From JBQCEE01 sp051960575 (GTDB lineage: Bacteria > Actinomycetota > Actinomycetes > Mycobacteriales > Jatrophihabitantaceae), in assembly GCF_051960575.1 (NCBI RefSeq), contig NZ_JBQCEE010000364.1:1-5598 (forward strand): a stretch of DNA of 5,598 nt, in the 5' to 3' direction. Shown here piece after piece: positions 1-4,881 of this stretch (the first letter of the stretch is position 1; each line of letters opens with the position of its first letter). Under the pieces are notes generated by a model. That model ran no database searches, was not told where the DNA came from, and was given only the letters and a program-made list of their open reading frames with translations. The translations under genes and the position numbers were made by a program.

Positions 1-1
1 G

Positions 2-118
2 GGCGCACTGGTCGACGCCACCGACCGGCTGGTCGACAGCGTCGACACGCTGCTCGAGCACGTCGGACGGAACCCCGTCGTCCTGGCACCGTCACCATCA
101 GTAGCGTCGCCCGGGTGA
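2..118 (+). CDS. C-terminal tail of an unidentified upstream protein (partial)
   Basis: A reading frame open from the window edge encodes 38 residues and ends at TGA 116-118. Codon choice is strongly G/C at third positions, as in the next gene. The visible end contains a hydrophobic/acidic heptad-like stretch (DRLVDSVDTLLEHVG), likely helical, followed by a Pro/Ser/Val-rich tail. The stop overlaps the GTG start of the S9 peptidase in a GTGA arrangement, so the two genes are probably co-transcribed and translationally coupled. Too little is visible to name the family. A functional link to peptide turnover is possible from context but not shown. Confidence 0.6.
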   Translation, partial: GALVDATDRLVDSVDTLLEHVGRNPVVLAPSPSVASPG

Positions 119-2067
119 CCTACGCCGATATCGCCGCATTCGTCACCCTGCCCCGTACCACCGGCCTCGCAGTCAGCCCCGACGGCCGCCGGCTCGTCGC
201 CTCGGTGCAGACCGCCACGGACGCGAGGTACGTCTCGGCGCTCTGGGAGATCCCGCTCGACGGCGGCGAGCCGCGGCGTCTGACCCGCTCGGACGCGGGG
301 GAGACCAGCCTGGTGCTCCACCCCGACGGGCGGCTGCTGTTCGTCTCGAAGCGCCCCCGGCCGGAGGGATCGGACGACCCGGCGCTCTGGGCGCTGCCGG
401 CGAGCGGCGAGCCGGAGCACGTCGCCGACCTGCCGGGCGGCGTCGAGGCGGTGCTGGTCGCGGCCCGCGCCGGCACGACCGTGCTCGGCGGCAGCGTGCT
501 CGTCGGGCCCTCGGCCGGCGGCGACGACGACTCCGCCCGGCGCCGCAGCCGGAAGGACCACGGCATCACCGCGATCGTCCATACCGGCATGCCGATCCGG
601 TACTGGGACAGCGAGCTCGGCGACACCTCGTCGCGGCTGTTCATGCTCGGTGACGGCGGCGCCTCCCGCGACCTGACGCCCGACGCCGGGGTCGCCCTCG
701 TCAACCACGCCGCGTCGATCAGCGCCGACGGCGCCACGATCGCGACGACCTGGCGCACGCGGCGTCCTGGCGGCGTGACTCCGTACGGCGTCGTCCTGAT
801 CGACACCGCCACCGGCGAGCGCCGCGAGCTCGCCGCGGCCGCCGACGTCGAGTTCTCGTCGCCGCGCATCAGTCCCGACGGGTCGCGGGTCGCCCTGCTG
901 CGCGAGGACGACGGTGACTTCGGCACGCCGATGACCTGGGCGCTGCAGGTGCACACCGTCGACGGCGGCGGCGTGGTCGAGGCCGATCTCGGCGACCTCT
1001 ACCCGACCGAGTACGCGTGGGCGCCCGACGGCGAAGTGCTCTACGTCAGCGGCGACCACCACGGACGCGGCCGGCTGGCCGCCGTCGACCCGCGCACCGG
1101 CGCGGTGACGGCGGTGCTGGCCGACGACGCGGTGTACGTGAGCCTCGCGCCGGCACCCGGCGGCAGGGTCTACGCGCTGCGCTCGGCGATCGACAGCGCG
1201 CCGGCGCCCGTGCTCGTCACGGTCGACGGCGTGCAGGCGCTGCCGGACCCCGCACCGACGCCGGAGCTGCCCGGCACGCTGCACGAGCTCGACGTCGAGG
1301 TCGGCGACCACCACGTGCACGCCTGGCTCTGCCTGCCGCACGCGGCGAGCGCGGCGACGCCGGCGCCGGTGATGCAGTGGATCCACGGCGGGCCGTTCAT
1401 GTCGTACAACAGCTGGAGCTGGCGGTGGTCGCCGTGGGTGGCCGTCGCGCAGGGCTGGGCGGTGGTCCTGCCCGATCCGGCGCTGTCGACCGGCTACGGC
1501 GCGGACGCGATCGCCCGCGCCTGGCCGCACCGGGCCGGGCTCGTCTGGCGCGACGTCGAGGGCGTGCTCGACGCCGTGCTGCAGCGGCCGGACGTGGACG
1601 CGTGCCGCACGGTTTGTCTCGGCGGCAGCTTCGGCGGCTACATGACCAACTGGATCGCCGGCCACACCGACCGGTTCCGGGCGATCGTCACGCACGCCGG
1701 GCTGTGGGCGCTCGACCAGCAGCACACCACCACCGACGCCGCGCACTGGAAGAGCGGCCTGTTCGGCACGCCCGCCGACCACCCCGACTGGTACGCCGAG
1801 AACTCGCCGCACCACTTCGCCGACCGGATCGTCACCCCGATGCTGGTGATCCACGGCAACCGCGACTACCGGGTGCCGGTCAGCGAGGCGCTGCGGTTGT
1901 GGTGGGACCTCGTCTCGCGTTGGCGCGGCACCCCGGACGACCTGCCGCACCGCTTCCTGCAGTTCACGACCGAGAACCACTGGGTGCTGACGCCGGGCAA
2001 CGCCCGGGTCTGGTACGAGACCGTGCTGGACTTCTGCGCCGAGCACGCCGGCACGGCACGACGATGA
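115..2067 (+). CDS. S9-family (prolyl oligopeptidase-like) serine peptidase, acylaminoacyl/dipeptidyl peptidase type
   Basis: A 650-aa protein in the usual size range for S9B/S9C peptidases, which cleave short peptides or acylated N-termini. The N-terminal part (about 1-400) looks like a TolB/WD-type beta-propeller: SPDG-like blades recur (AVSPDGRRLVAS near 20, SISADGATIA, RISPDGSRVALL, AWAPDGEVLYVS). The C-terminal part is an alpha/beta hydrolase. It has an HGGP oxyanion motif at H424, the nucleophile S505 in GGSFGGYM, D584 in HGNRDYRVP and H622 in ENHWVLTP, so the triad is complete. No signal peptide or membrane segment is seen, so it is probably cytoplasmic. The GTG at 115 is chosen because the family's N-terminus (YADIAAFVTLPRTTGLAVSPDG) begins right there and it overlaps the upstream stop. 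There is no clear Shine-Dalgarno, which fits coupled translation. The exact substrate is not predictable. The TGA stop lies inside the following inverted repeat. Confidence 0.93.
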   Translation: MTYADIAAFVTLPRTTGLAVSPDGRRLVASVQTATDARYVSALWEIPLDGGEPRRLTRSDAGETSLVLHPDGRLLFVSKRPRPEGSDDPALWALPASGEPEHVADLPGGVEAVLVAARAGTTVLGGSVLVGPSAGGDDDSARRRSRKDHGITAIVHTGMPIRYWDSELGDTSSRLFMLGDGGASRDLTPDAGVALVNHAASISADGATIATTWRTRRPGGVTPYGVVLIDTATGERRELAAAADVEFSSPRISPDGSRVALLREDDGDFGTPMTWALQVHTVDGGGVVEADLGDLYPTEYAWAPDGEVLYVSGDHHGRGRLAAVDPRTGAVTAVLADDAVYVSLAPAPGGRVYALRSAIDSAPAPVLVTVDGVQALPDPAPTPELPGTLHELDVEVGDHHVHAWLCLPHAASAATPAPVMQWIHGGPFMSYNSWSWRWSPWVAVAQGWAVVLPDPALSTGYGADAIARAWPHRAGLVWRDVEGVLDAVLQRPDVDACRTVCLGGSFGGYMTNWIAGHTDRFRAIVTHAGLWALDQQHTTTDAAHWKSGLFGTPADHPDWYAENSPHHFADRIVTPMLVIHGNRDYRVPVSEALRLWWDLVSRWRGTPDDLPHRFLQFTTENHWVLTPGNARVWYETVLDFCAEHAGTARR

Positions 2068-2111
2068 TCACGCGCTGGTGCACAGCAGGGTGTGCACCAG
2101 CGCGTGATCAT
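2064..2111. terminator. Perfect 21-bp inverted repeat, probable bidirectional terminator
   Basis: Arms 2064-2084 and 2091-2111 are exact reverse complements over 21 bp around a 6-nt loop (GCAGGG). The left arm contains the stop codon of the S9 peptidase (2065-2067), and the right arm ends 11 bp before the stop of the convergent MFS gene. The symmetry lets it serve transcripts from both sides. It lacks a T-tract, as is common for actinobacterial terminators. A protein-binding role is the alternative, but the position between convergent genes favours termination. Confidence 0.85.
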
Positions 2112-2122
2112 GAGGCGGTGGG

Positions 2123-2767
2123 TCAGTCGGCGAGCACGAGCTCCGGGGCGTCGGCGAGCAGGGCGTCGGTGTCGAGTGCTGCCCGGCGCGGTCGCAGCAG
2201 CGTCGCCACGAGCAGCCAGGTCGCGGCCAGGAAGCCGGCGGCCACCCAGAACGACTGGTCGGCGGCGTGGACGAAGACCTGCTTGGCTGCGTCCGCCGGC
2301 GAGAGCGCCCGGTCGACGCTCGCCGCGGCGTTGCGCGACGACGTGCCGAACACCGTCACCAGCACGGCGAGACCGACGGCGCCGCCGAGCTGCTGCATGA
2401 CGTTCACCAGTCCGGACGCCGCACCTGCGTCGGCCGGGTCGACGCCCTCGAGCGCCGCCGTGGTGAGCGGCACGAACGCCAGCCCGTTGCCGAGCCCGAA
2501 GATCATCAGCGCGATCACCAGGTGCGGGTAGCCGCTGCCGGCGCTGAGCTGGGTCAGCACCAGCATGCCGGTGAGCGAGCAGGCCAGGCCGGTGACCATG
2601 ACCGGGTAGTTGCCGAACCGCTCGACCAGCACGCGGGCCGAGAGTTGCGACGCCGAGAAGACCATGACGGTCAGCGGCAGGAACGCGAAGCCGGTGCGCA
2701 GGTCGCTGTAGCCGAGCACGTCACGCAGGAACTGGGTGAGGAAGAAGAACATTGCCGCGAAGGCCCG
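2123..2767 (-). pseudogene. 3' remnant of a DHA2/EmrB-QacA-type MFS exporter, N-terminal half missing
   Basis: About 215 residues read as the C-terminal half of a 14-helix MFS drug/proton antiporter. The homologous part opens with RAFAAMFFFLTQFLRDVLGY, then GFAFLPLTVMVFSASQLSAR, a GNGLAFVPLTTAALEGV segment, the conserved DAGAASGLVNVMQQLGGAVG motif and a final helix before an RPRRA cytoplasmic tail. Roughly six membrane segments remain. Upstream of about 2767 the frame stays open for another 90 codons, up to 3034. That stretch is charged, proline-rich and overlaps the excisionase gene out of frame, so it is not MFS sequence. The first seven to eight helices and the original start are absent from the window. 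The simplest explanation is interruption by the element beginning here; deletion or rearrangement is the alternative. It is unlikely to be functional alone. Confidence 0.85.
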
Positions 2768-2813
2768 CAGAACCCAGTATTTGTGGGCTCCGCGTCGGTG
2801 ACCCCCAACATGA

Positions 2814-2859
2814 GGGGTAGGGCGAGGTCCTGTGAGGTCTCGAGGGGTCTCACGAGGTA
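2814..2859. repeat. Five tandem hexamer direct repeats at exact 10-bp period
   Basis: The hexamers are GGGGTA (2814-2819), GAGGTC (2824-2829), GAGGTC (2834-2839), GGGGTC (2844-2849) and GAGGTA (2854-2859). The consensus is GRGGTM, each copy one helical turn from the next, with unrelated 4-bp spacers. The period is not a multiple of three, so coding constraint does not explain it. All copies face the same side of the helix, which is typical of cooperative protein binding. The position, 47-92 bp inside the apparent element boundary and just downstream of xis, suggests arm-type integrase or Xis binding sites. That role is inferred. Confidence 0.7.
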
Positions 2860-2862
2860 CGC

Positions 2863-2883
2863 GGGGAGAACGGCGTTCTCCCC
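2863..2883 (-). terminator. 9-bp perfect hairpin downstream of the excisionase gene
   Basis: Arms GGGGAGAAC (2863-2871) and GTTCTCCCC (2875-2883) pair perfectly around a 3-nt loop. The hairpin begins 24 nt after the xis stop on the minus strand. There is no T-tract on that side. It is a candidate terminator for xis that would separate its transcript from the MFS remnant; it could also belong to the adjacent repeat array as a binding site. Confidence 0.5.
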
Positions 2884-2906
2884 AAAGTTCGAGGACGACG
2901 CCAGGC

Positions 2907-3128
2907 CTACAGCTTGGTTCGGGCGGTTGTCTTGGCGCGAACCACGCGGCGCTCGTGAGCGGCGATGATCTCGTGAATGTGTTCTTCCGTGAAGCGGACT
3001 GAGCGCCCGAAGCGGATGTGGCGCACCTTGCCAACCTGTACCTGCTTCTTCAGCCAGTGGTAGCTGATGTGCAGCCGTGCCGCCGCCTCCTGCGTGGTGT
3101 ACAGGCGGCCGTTCGGATCCGTCTCCAC
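2907..3128 (-). CDS. Excisionase-like small helix-turn-helix DNA-binding protein (Xis/AlpA-type, HTH_17)
   Basis: A 73-aa basic protein. Residues 9-56 match the winged HTH of the excisionase/AlpA/MerR-like group: LYTTQEAAARLHISYHWLKKQ forms the helix-turn-helix, and GKVRHIRFGRSVRFTEEHIHEII forms the wing and following helix. The tail is Lys/Arg-rich. Such proteins bend DNA at att sites to favour excision, or act as small regulators. The start is placed at GTG 3126-3128, because GGGAGG lies 4 nt upstream (3133-3138 on the other strand). An in-frame GTG at 3171-3173 would add 15 residues that overlap the palindromic control region. No tyrosine or serine integrase follows, although xis and int are normally adjacent. 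The gene is divergent from the XRE gene, and the 10-bp repeats lie just past its end. Confidence 0.82.
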   Translation of the reverse strand: METDPNGRLYTTQEAAARLHISYHWLKKQVQVGKVRHIRFGRSVRFTEEHIHEIIAAHERRVVRAKTTARTKL

Positions 3129-3199
3129 TGCGCCTCCCACCTTGGTTTGAGCTATATATAGCGTGGCTATCACGGTAGCGCACGACGAATCTCAGGTCC
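3129..3199. promoter_or_regulatory. Divergent control region between xis and the XRE regulator
   Basis: These 71 bp separate two divergent starts and must carry both promoters. An A/T-rich core, TATATA within 3151-3162, is by far the most A/T-rich spot nearby and is a plausible -10 element for either strand. No convincing -35 hexamer sits at the right distance on either strand, so the exact promoters are not assigned. The XRE gene lacks a clear Shine-Dalgarno and may be leaderless or nearly so. Confidence 0.5.
3151..3179. repeat. Two tandem GCTA...TAGC palindromes, candidate operators
   Basis: GCTATATATAGC (3151-3162) is a perfect 12-bp palindrome. Three bases later, GCTATCACGGTAGC (3166-3179) again places GCTA and TAGC in inverted orientation, with a 6-bp centre instead of 4. 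The first overlaps the likely -10 region. Paired dyads between a regulator gene and a divergent target are typical operators for XRE-type repressors, so autoregulation plus control of xis is a reasonable inference. Binding is not shown. Confidence 0.5.
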
Positions 3200-3463
3200 G
3201 TGCGGAACCCGGGTCGGCAGTCCCGACCGGCGGAGTACGGCCCTCGGCGCTCGCTTGGCGTGGCGGTGCGGTCCGCTCGGGAGGCGACTCAGCTCAGCCA
3301 GGAGGATCTGGCGCACAAGATCGGCATGTCACGGCGCTACCTCTCCGGCATCGAGCGGGGAGAGGCTAACCCCTCGTTCGATCAACTGGTGCGGCTCGCG
3401 GGCGGCCTCGGCGTAACTCTTCCGGAGTTGCTGGTGTCGATACCGAATCAAACAACCGCGTAG
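3200..3463 (+). CDS. XRE-family (Cro/CI-type HTH) transcriptional regulator
   Basis: An 87-aa protein that is mostly one HTH_3 domain. Residues 24-76 read RSAREATQLSQEDLAHKIG, SRRYLSGIERGEANPSFDQL and VRLAGGLGVTLPELL. The second helix is SQEDLAHKIG, the recognition helix is SRRYLSGIERG, and the GEANPSFDQLVRLAGGL signature of the family follows. There is no additional C-terminal ligand or peptidase domain. GTG 3200 is the longest plausible start; GTG 3260 (V21) would still keep the whole domain, and neither has a good ribosome site. It is divergent from xis and points at the small membrane-protein cassette, 218 bp away. It probably represses the element's control region; whether it also controls the cassette is unknown. 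Confidence 0.88.
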   Translation: MRNPGRQSRPAEYGPRRSLGVAVRSAREATQLSQEDLAHKIGMSRRYLSGIERGEANPSFDQLVRLAGGLGVTLPELLVSIPNQTTA

Positions 3464-3484
3464 TCCTACAGTCCAGCCTGTTCA

Positions 3485-3516
3485 ACCATGCCGAGTGGAG
3501 TGCACGACCATGCCGA
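3485..3516. repeat. 10-bp direct repeat (ACCATGCCGA) with 22-bp period
   Basis: ACCATGCCGA occurs at 3485-3494 and again at 3507-3516, two helical turns apart, in the 218-bp non-coding gap between the XRE gene and the membrane-protein cassette. The second copy extends leftwards into a 14-mer (3502-3515) that recurs at 4868-4881. It could be a regulatory site for the cassette or a recombination site. The rest of the gap shows no credible gene, and only a poor promoter-like TTGGCA (3631-3636) with CACACT 17 bp further on. Confidence 0.5.
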
Positions 3517-3663
3517 TGTGACGGCTCATCGGGCGATCTTGTCCGCCACCGAAACCCTGCCGTATGCGCGCGAACGCCGGACGCCTGCGAACTTGAACAC
3601 CAGAGCGGCGGAAGCACCGAAGTCAGTGGGTTGGCACTGTCGTTCAACGGGAACACACTGACC

Positions 3664-3670
3664 AAGGAGG
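3664..3670 (+). promoter_or_regulatory. Strong ribosome binding site fixing the start of the first small membrane protein
   Basis: AAGGAGG is a near-perfect anti-16S match, 11 nt before ATG 3682. It decides the start against the in-frame TTG at 3631, which would place this motif inside the gene and add 17 polar residues. It is the best Shine-Dalgarno in the window and suggests that the cassette is translated efficiently. Confidence 0.8.
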
Positions 3671-3681
3671 TAGGGCAGGCG

Positions 3682-3894
3682 ATGGACAACAAGCAGGTGG
3701 CGAGACGGATGCGGTACGGGACCGTCGCCTTGCTGATCATTGCGACCGCCTTCATCCTGCTTGCGCTGGTGCTTGGCATCCGAGAGCTTGGGTCATCGGT
3801 TCCGGGAGGACTGGCCGTCATAGCAATCGCTCTCATCGGACTCGGTGCAGTTTCGTGGCGCTTGCGCGTGCAGTGGGAACGCATTCACTCATGA
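3682..3894 (+). CDS. Small two-helix membrane protein, function unknown (cassette gene 1)
   Basis: A 70-aa protein with two predicted membrane helices: about 13-33 (GTVALLIIATAFILLALVLG) and about 40-59 (VPGGLAVIAIALIGLGAVSW). The N-terminus (NKQVARRMR) and C-terminus (RLRVQWERIHS) are positively charged, which by the positive-inside rule puts both ends in the cytoplasm and a very short loop outside. No enzymatic or toxin motif is recognised. It is the first gene after the XRE regulator and has its own strong ribosome site. Its stop overlaps the next start as ATGA (3891-3894), indicating translational coupling. The family is not known to me. Possibilities include a membrane effector, a holin-like protein or an envelope stress component, none of them supported beyond topology. 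Confidence 0.8.
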   Translation: MDNKQVARRMRYGTVALLIIATAFILLALVLGIRELGSSVPGGLAVIAIALIGLGAVSWRLRVQWERIHS

Positions 3895-4217
3895 CCGATC
3901 GGCGGACGTCAGGCAAGCCCGCGAGGCATCCGTTGCTTGTGCCCGTTGCTGTCTATACCGCAACCTTCCTGACCATCGGCCTACTCGGAACGTTTCTGGC
4001 GTGGCGTCTGGGCGGCCCAGGTTGGCTTTGGGCGTGGTCAGGATTGATCGCCTACCTCGTGATAGCTGCGGTGGCTTCGGCGCGGCACCAACCGAGAACG
4101 AATCCGTGGGTGGACTACCGGGGCGGCCTATCCACACCGCCGCTGAAAGTGAGATATAGGCTCGCGGAACGATGGGACAAGGAACACCGTCCACCGAGTC
4201 AGACGCCACGGAACTGA
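3891..4217 (+). CDS. Small two-helix membrane protein with charged C-terminal tail, function unknown (cassette gene 2)
   Basis: A 108-aa protein read from ATG 3891, which overlaps the preceding TGA. An alternative GTG start at 3855 lies inside gene 1 and adds only 12 residues. Two helices are predicted at about 15-37 (LLVPVAVYTATFLTIGLLGT) and about 44-64, the latter introduced by a tryptophan-rich stretch (GGPGWLWAWSGLIAYLVIAA). The remaining 44 residues are hydrophilic and charged, with NPWVDYRGG and a Lys/Arg/Glu-rich end (KVRYRLAERWDKEHRP), likely cytoplasmic. I recognise no family. Coupling to gene 1 suggests roughly equal synthesis and possibly a shared membrane complex. Confidence 0.8.
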   Translation: MTDRRTSGKPARHPLLVPVAVYTATFLTIGLLGTFLAWRLGGPGWLWAWSGLIAYLVIAAVASARHQPRTNPWVDYRGGLSTPPLKVRYRLAERWDKEHRPPSQTPRN

Positions 4218-4257
4218 ACGATCACGTTGTCGTGCCTGCGACCGCACGGAGCGCATC

Positions 4258-4276
4258 AGGTGGGTTGAATCCACCT
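4258..4276. other. Small hairpin in the gap between cassette genes 2 and 3
   Basis: AGGTGG (4258-4263) and CCACCT (4271-4276) pair around a 7-nt loop, within the 73-bp gap and 14 nt before ATG 4291. The pairing could partly mask the weak GGCGGGA ribosome site that follows, or mark mRNA processing between the two gene pairs. With 6 bp, chance formation is possible. Confidence 0.35.
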
Positions 4277-4290
4277 ATCGGGCGGGAACG

Positions 4291-4545
4291 ATGCCTGGCG
4301 TGACACCGCCTGCCACTCGACTGCCGAGGTCATCAGCGAAGCGCATCTTGATCGCCATGGTGATCCTGTGGCCGGTGCTGGCGGTTGTCGGGTTTCTTGT
4401 CGGCCACAGCGTGACATCCGGCTCGGGGCGCGGCGCGGCGGGCGTCTTCGGCGCTTTCGTCGGCAGCTTCGTCTGGGTCGCCTGTTGCTGGACAGTAGGC
4501 GGCGTGGTTCGGCATAGGCGCGGATCGACCGAGAACCTGCCATGA
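4291..4545 (+). CDS. Small two-helix membrane protein, function unknown (cassette gene 3)
   Basis: An 84-aa protein. After a short Pro/Arg-rich head (PGVTPPATRLPRSSAKR) come a first helix at about 18-38 (ILIAMVILWPVLAVVGFLVG), a Gly/Ser/Arg loop (TSGSGRGAAG) and a second helix at about 50-73 containing small-residue GxxxG spacing (GAFVGSF) and a Cys-Cys pair (VACCW). The tail is RHRRGSTENLP. The charge pattern places both termini in the cytoplasm. The ribosome site is weak (GGCGGGA, 4281-4287). The stop overlaps the start of gene 4 as ATGA (4542-4545), repeating the architecture of genes 1 and 2. The GxxxG spacing suggests helix packing or oligomerisation; no family is recognised. Confidence 0.78.
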   Translation: MPGVTPPATRLPRSSAKRILIAMVILWPVLAVVGFLVGHSVTSGSGRGAAGVFGAFVGSFVWVACCWTVGGVVRHRRGSTENLP

Positions 4546-4793
4546 GTGCGCGCGACTCGCTTACTGTCGTCGGCACGTTCGTAGCTGCGCTCAGCGCCAT
4601 CGGGTGGCTGATGCTGCCTGTGACGAAACACCTGAACCGGAACGGACTCACCGCGACGACCGGACAGATGCAGCGAGGCGAGGATTCAGCCGCCCTACAG
4701 AGTCGATTGATGAAGGCGGATGAACGACAGATCGGACGACTGAGGCGCTTGCAGCCCTACCTTGCTCTCGGGTCCTGGTCGGTGTCGCGCTGA
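4542..4793 (+). CDS. Small membrane protein, probably frameshifted near its end (cassette gene 4)
   Basis: As it stands this is 83 aa. One N-terminal helix is present (about 7-27, LTVVGTFVAALSAIGWLMLP), followed by a long polar, probably helical segment (GQMQRGEDSAALQSRLMKADERQIGRLRRLQ). The end is short and odd (SWSVSR). In the -1 frame from GGG 4770-4772, the DNA instead reads VLVGVALIVVGTLL and stops at 4814-4816. This would give a 91-aa protein with a second membrane helix, matching the topology of the other three cassette proteins. One missing G in the GGG run explains it. No classical slippery heptamer is present, so a mutation or sequencing error is more likely than programmed frameshifting. 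The start overlaps the stop of gene 3. Confidence 0.72.
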   Translation: MSARDSLTVVGTFVAALSAIGWLMLPVTKHLNRNGLTATTGQMQRGEDSAALQSRLMKADERQIGRLRRLQPYLALGSWSVSR

Positions 4794-4827
4794 TTGTGGT
4801 GGGCACGCTCCTCTGAGGTCGGACACC

Positions 4828-4869
4828 GCGCCCGGCTGCCCATTGCAGTTGTTGTCGCGGCAGCCGCGC
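4828..4869 (+). terminator. GC-rich bulged hairpin after the membrane-protein cassette
   Basis: CGGCTGCC (4833-4840) pairs perfectly with GGCAGCCG (4859-4866). The stem continues as GCG/CGC (4828-4830 with 4867-4869) across a 2-nt bulge, around an 18-nt loop. It starts 12 nt after the restored stop of cassette gene 4. There is no T-tract. It is a probable rho-independent-type terminator for the cassette. It is also adjacent to the IS110 end, so an origin as part of the insertion-site flank cannot be excluded. Confidence 0.5.
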
Positions 4870-4881
4870 ACGACCATGCCG
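4868..4881. repeat. Second copy of a 14-bp direct repeat (GCACGACCATGCCG)
   Basis: This sequence is identical to 3502-3515 and in the same orientation. The two copies flank the four-gene membrane cassette, about 1.37 kb apart. This copy directly abuts the apparent 3' end of the IS110 element. It could be a recombination footprint, an IS target-site resemblance, or chance: a 14-bp match in 5.6 kb of GC-rich DNA is uncommon but not impossible. Confidence 0.5.

Larger units (their letters stand above)
2768..4881. mobile_element. Putative integrated element or genomic island (xis, XRE regulator, small membrane-protein cargo)
   Basis: The left boundary is inferred from the abrupt loss of MFS homology at about 2767. 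Inside are element-type genes: an excisionase-like HTH protein, a divergent XRE regulator and a cassette of unrecognised small membrane proteins. Base composition and codon use look less extreme than in the peptidase gene. No integrase, relaxase or replication gene is present. The right boundary is set only by the IS110 end and is uncertain, because the element may continue beyond the insertion sequence. The missing 5' half of the MFS gene has not been located, so no attL/attR pair can be named. It could be a decayed integrative element, or an island moved by an integrase supplied elsewhere. Confidence 0.5.

Noticed and set aside
120..956. Minus-strand frame of 278 codons opposite the peptidase
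   Set aside because: A Ser/Arg/Pro-rich antisense shadow with no recognisable domain, fully inside a confident gene.
1017..2531. Long plus-strand frame (504 codons) overlapping the peptidase gene
   Set aside because: The product is a low-complexity Arg/Ala/Pro-rich string with no domain, as expected for an off-frame read of GC-rich coding DNA. The peptidase frame has full family motifs, and the frame also runs across the MFS remnant on the wrong strand.
2811..2862. CRISPR-like array
   Set aside because: Units are only 10 bp with 6-bp repeats and 4-bp spacers, far below CRISPR repeat and spacer lengths, and there are no cas genes.
2768..2906. tRNA or tmRNA fragment as the integration site
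   Set aside because: No cloverleaf, T-loop GGTTCRA motif or CCA end could be read on either strand at the junction. The interrupted host sequence is the MFS coding region.
2768..3034. N-terminal 90-residue extension of the MFS remnant as a genuine fused protein
   Set aside because: It overlaps the excisionase gene in another frame, is charged and proline-rich without membrane helices, and has no credible ribosome site. It is a chance open frame across the junction.
3366..3884. Minus-strand 172-codon frame across the XRE gene end and cassette gene 1
   Set aside because: Low-complexity Arg/Ser/Thr/Pro composition with no domain, antisense to two better-supported genes.
4760..4780. Programmed -1 frameshift site in cassette gene 4
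   Set aside because: The GGG run is not within an X XXY YYZ slippery heptamer, and the next hairpin starts about 55 nt downstream, too far for a standard stimulator. A mutation or base-calling error is simpler.
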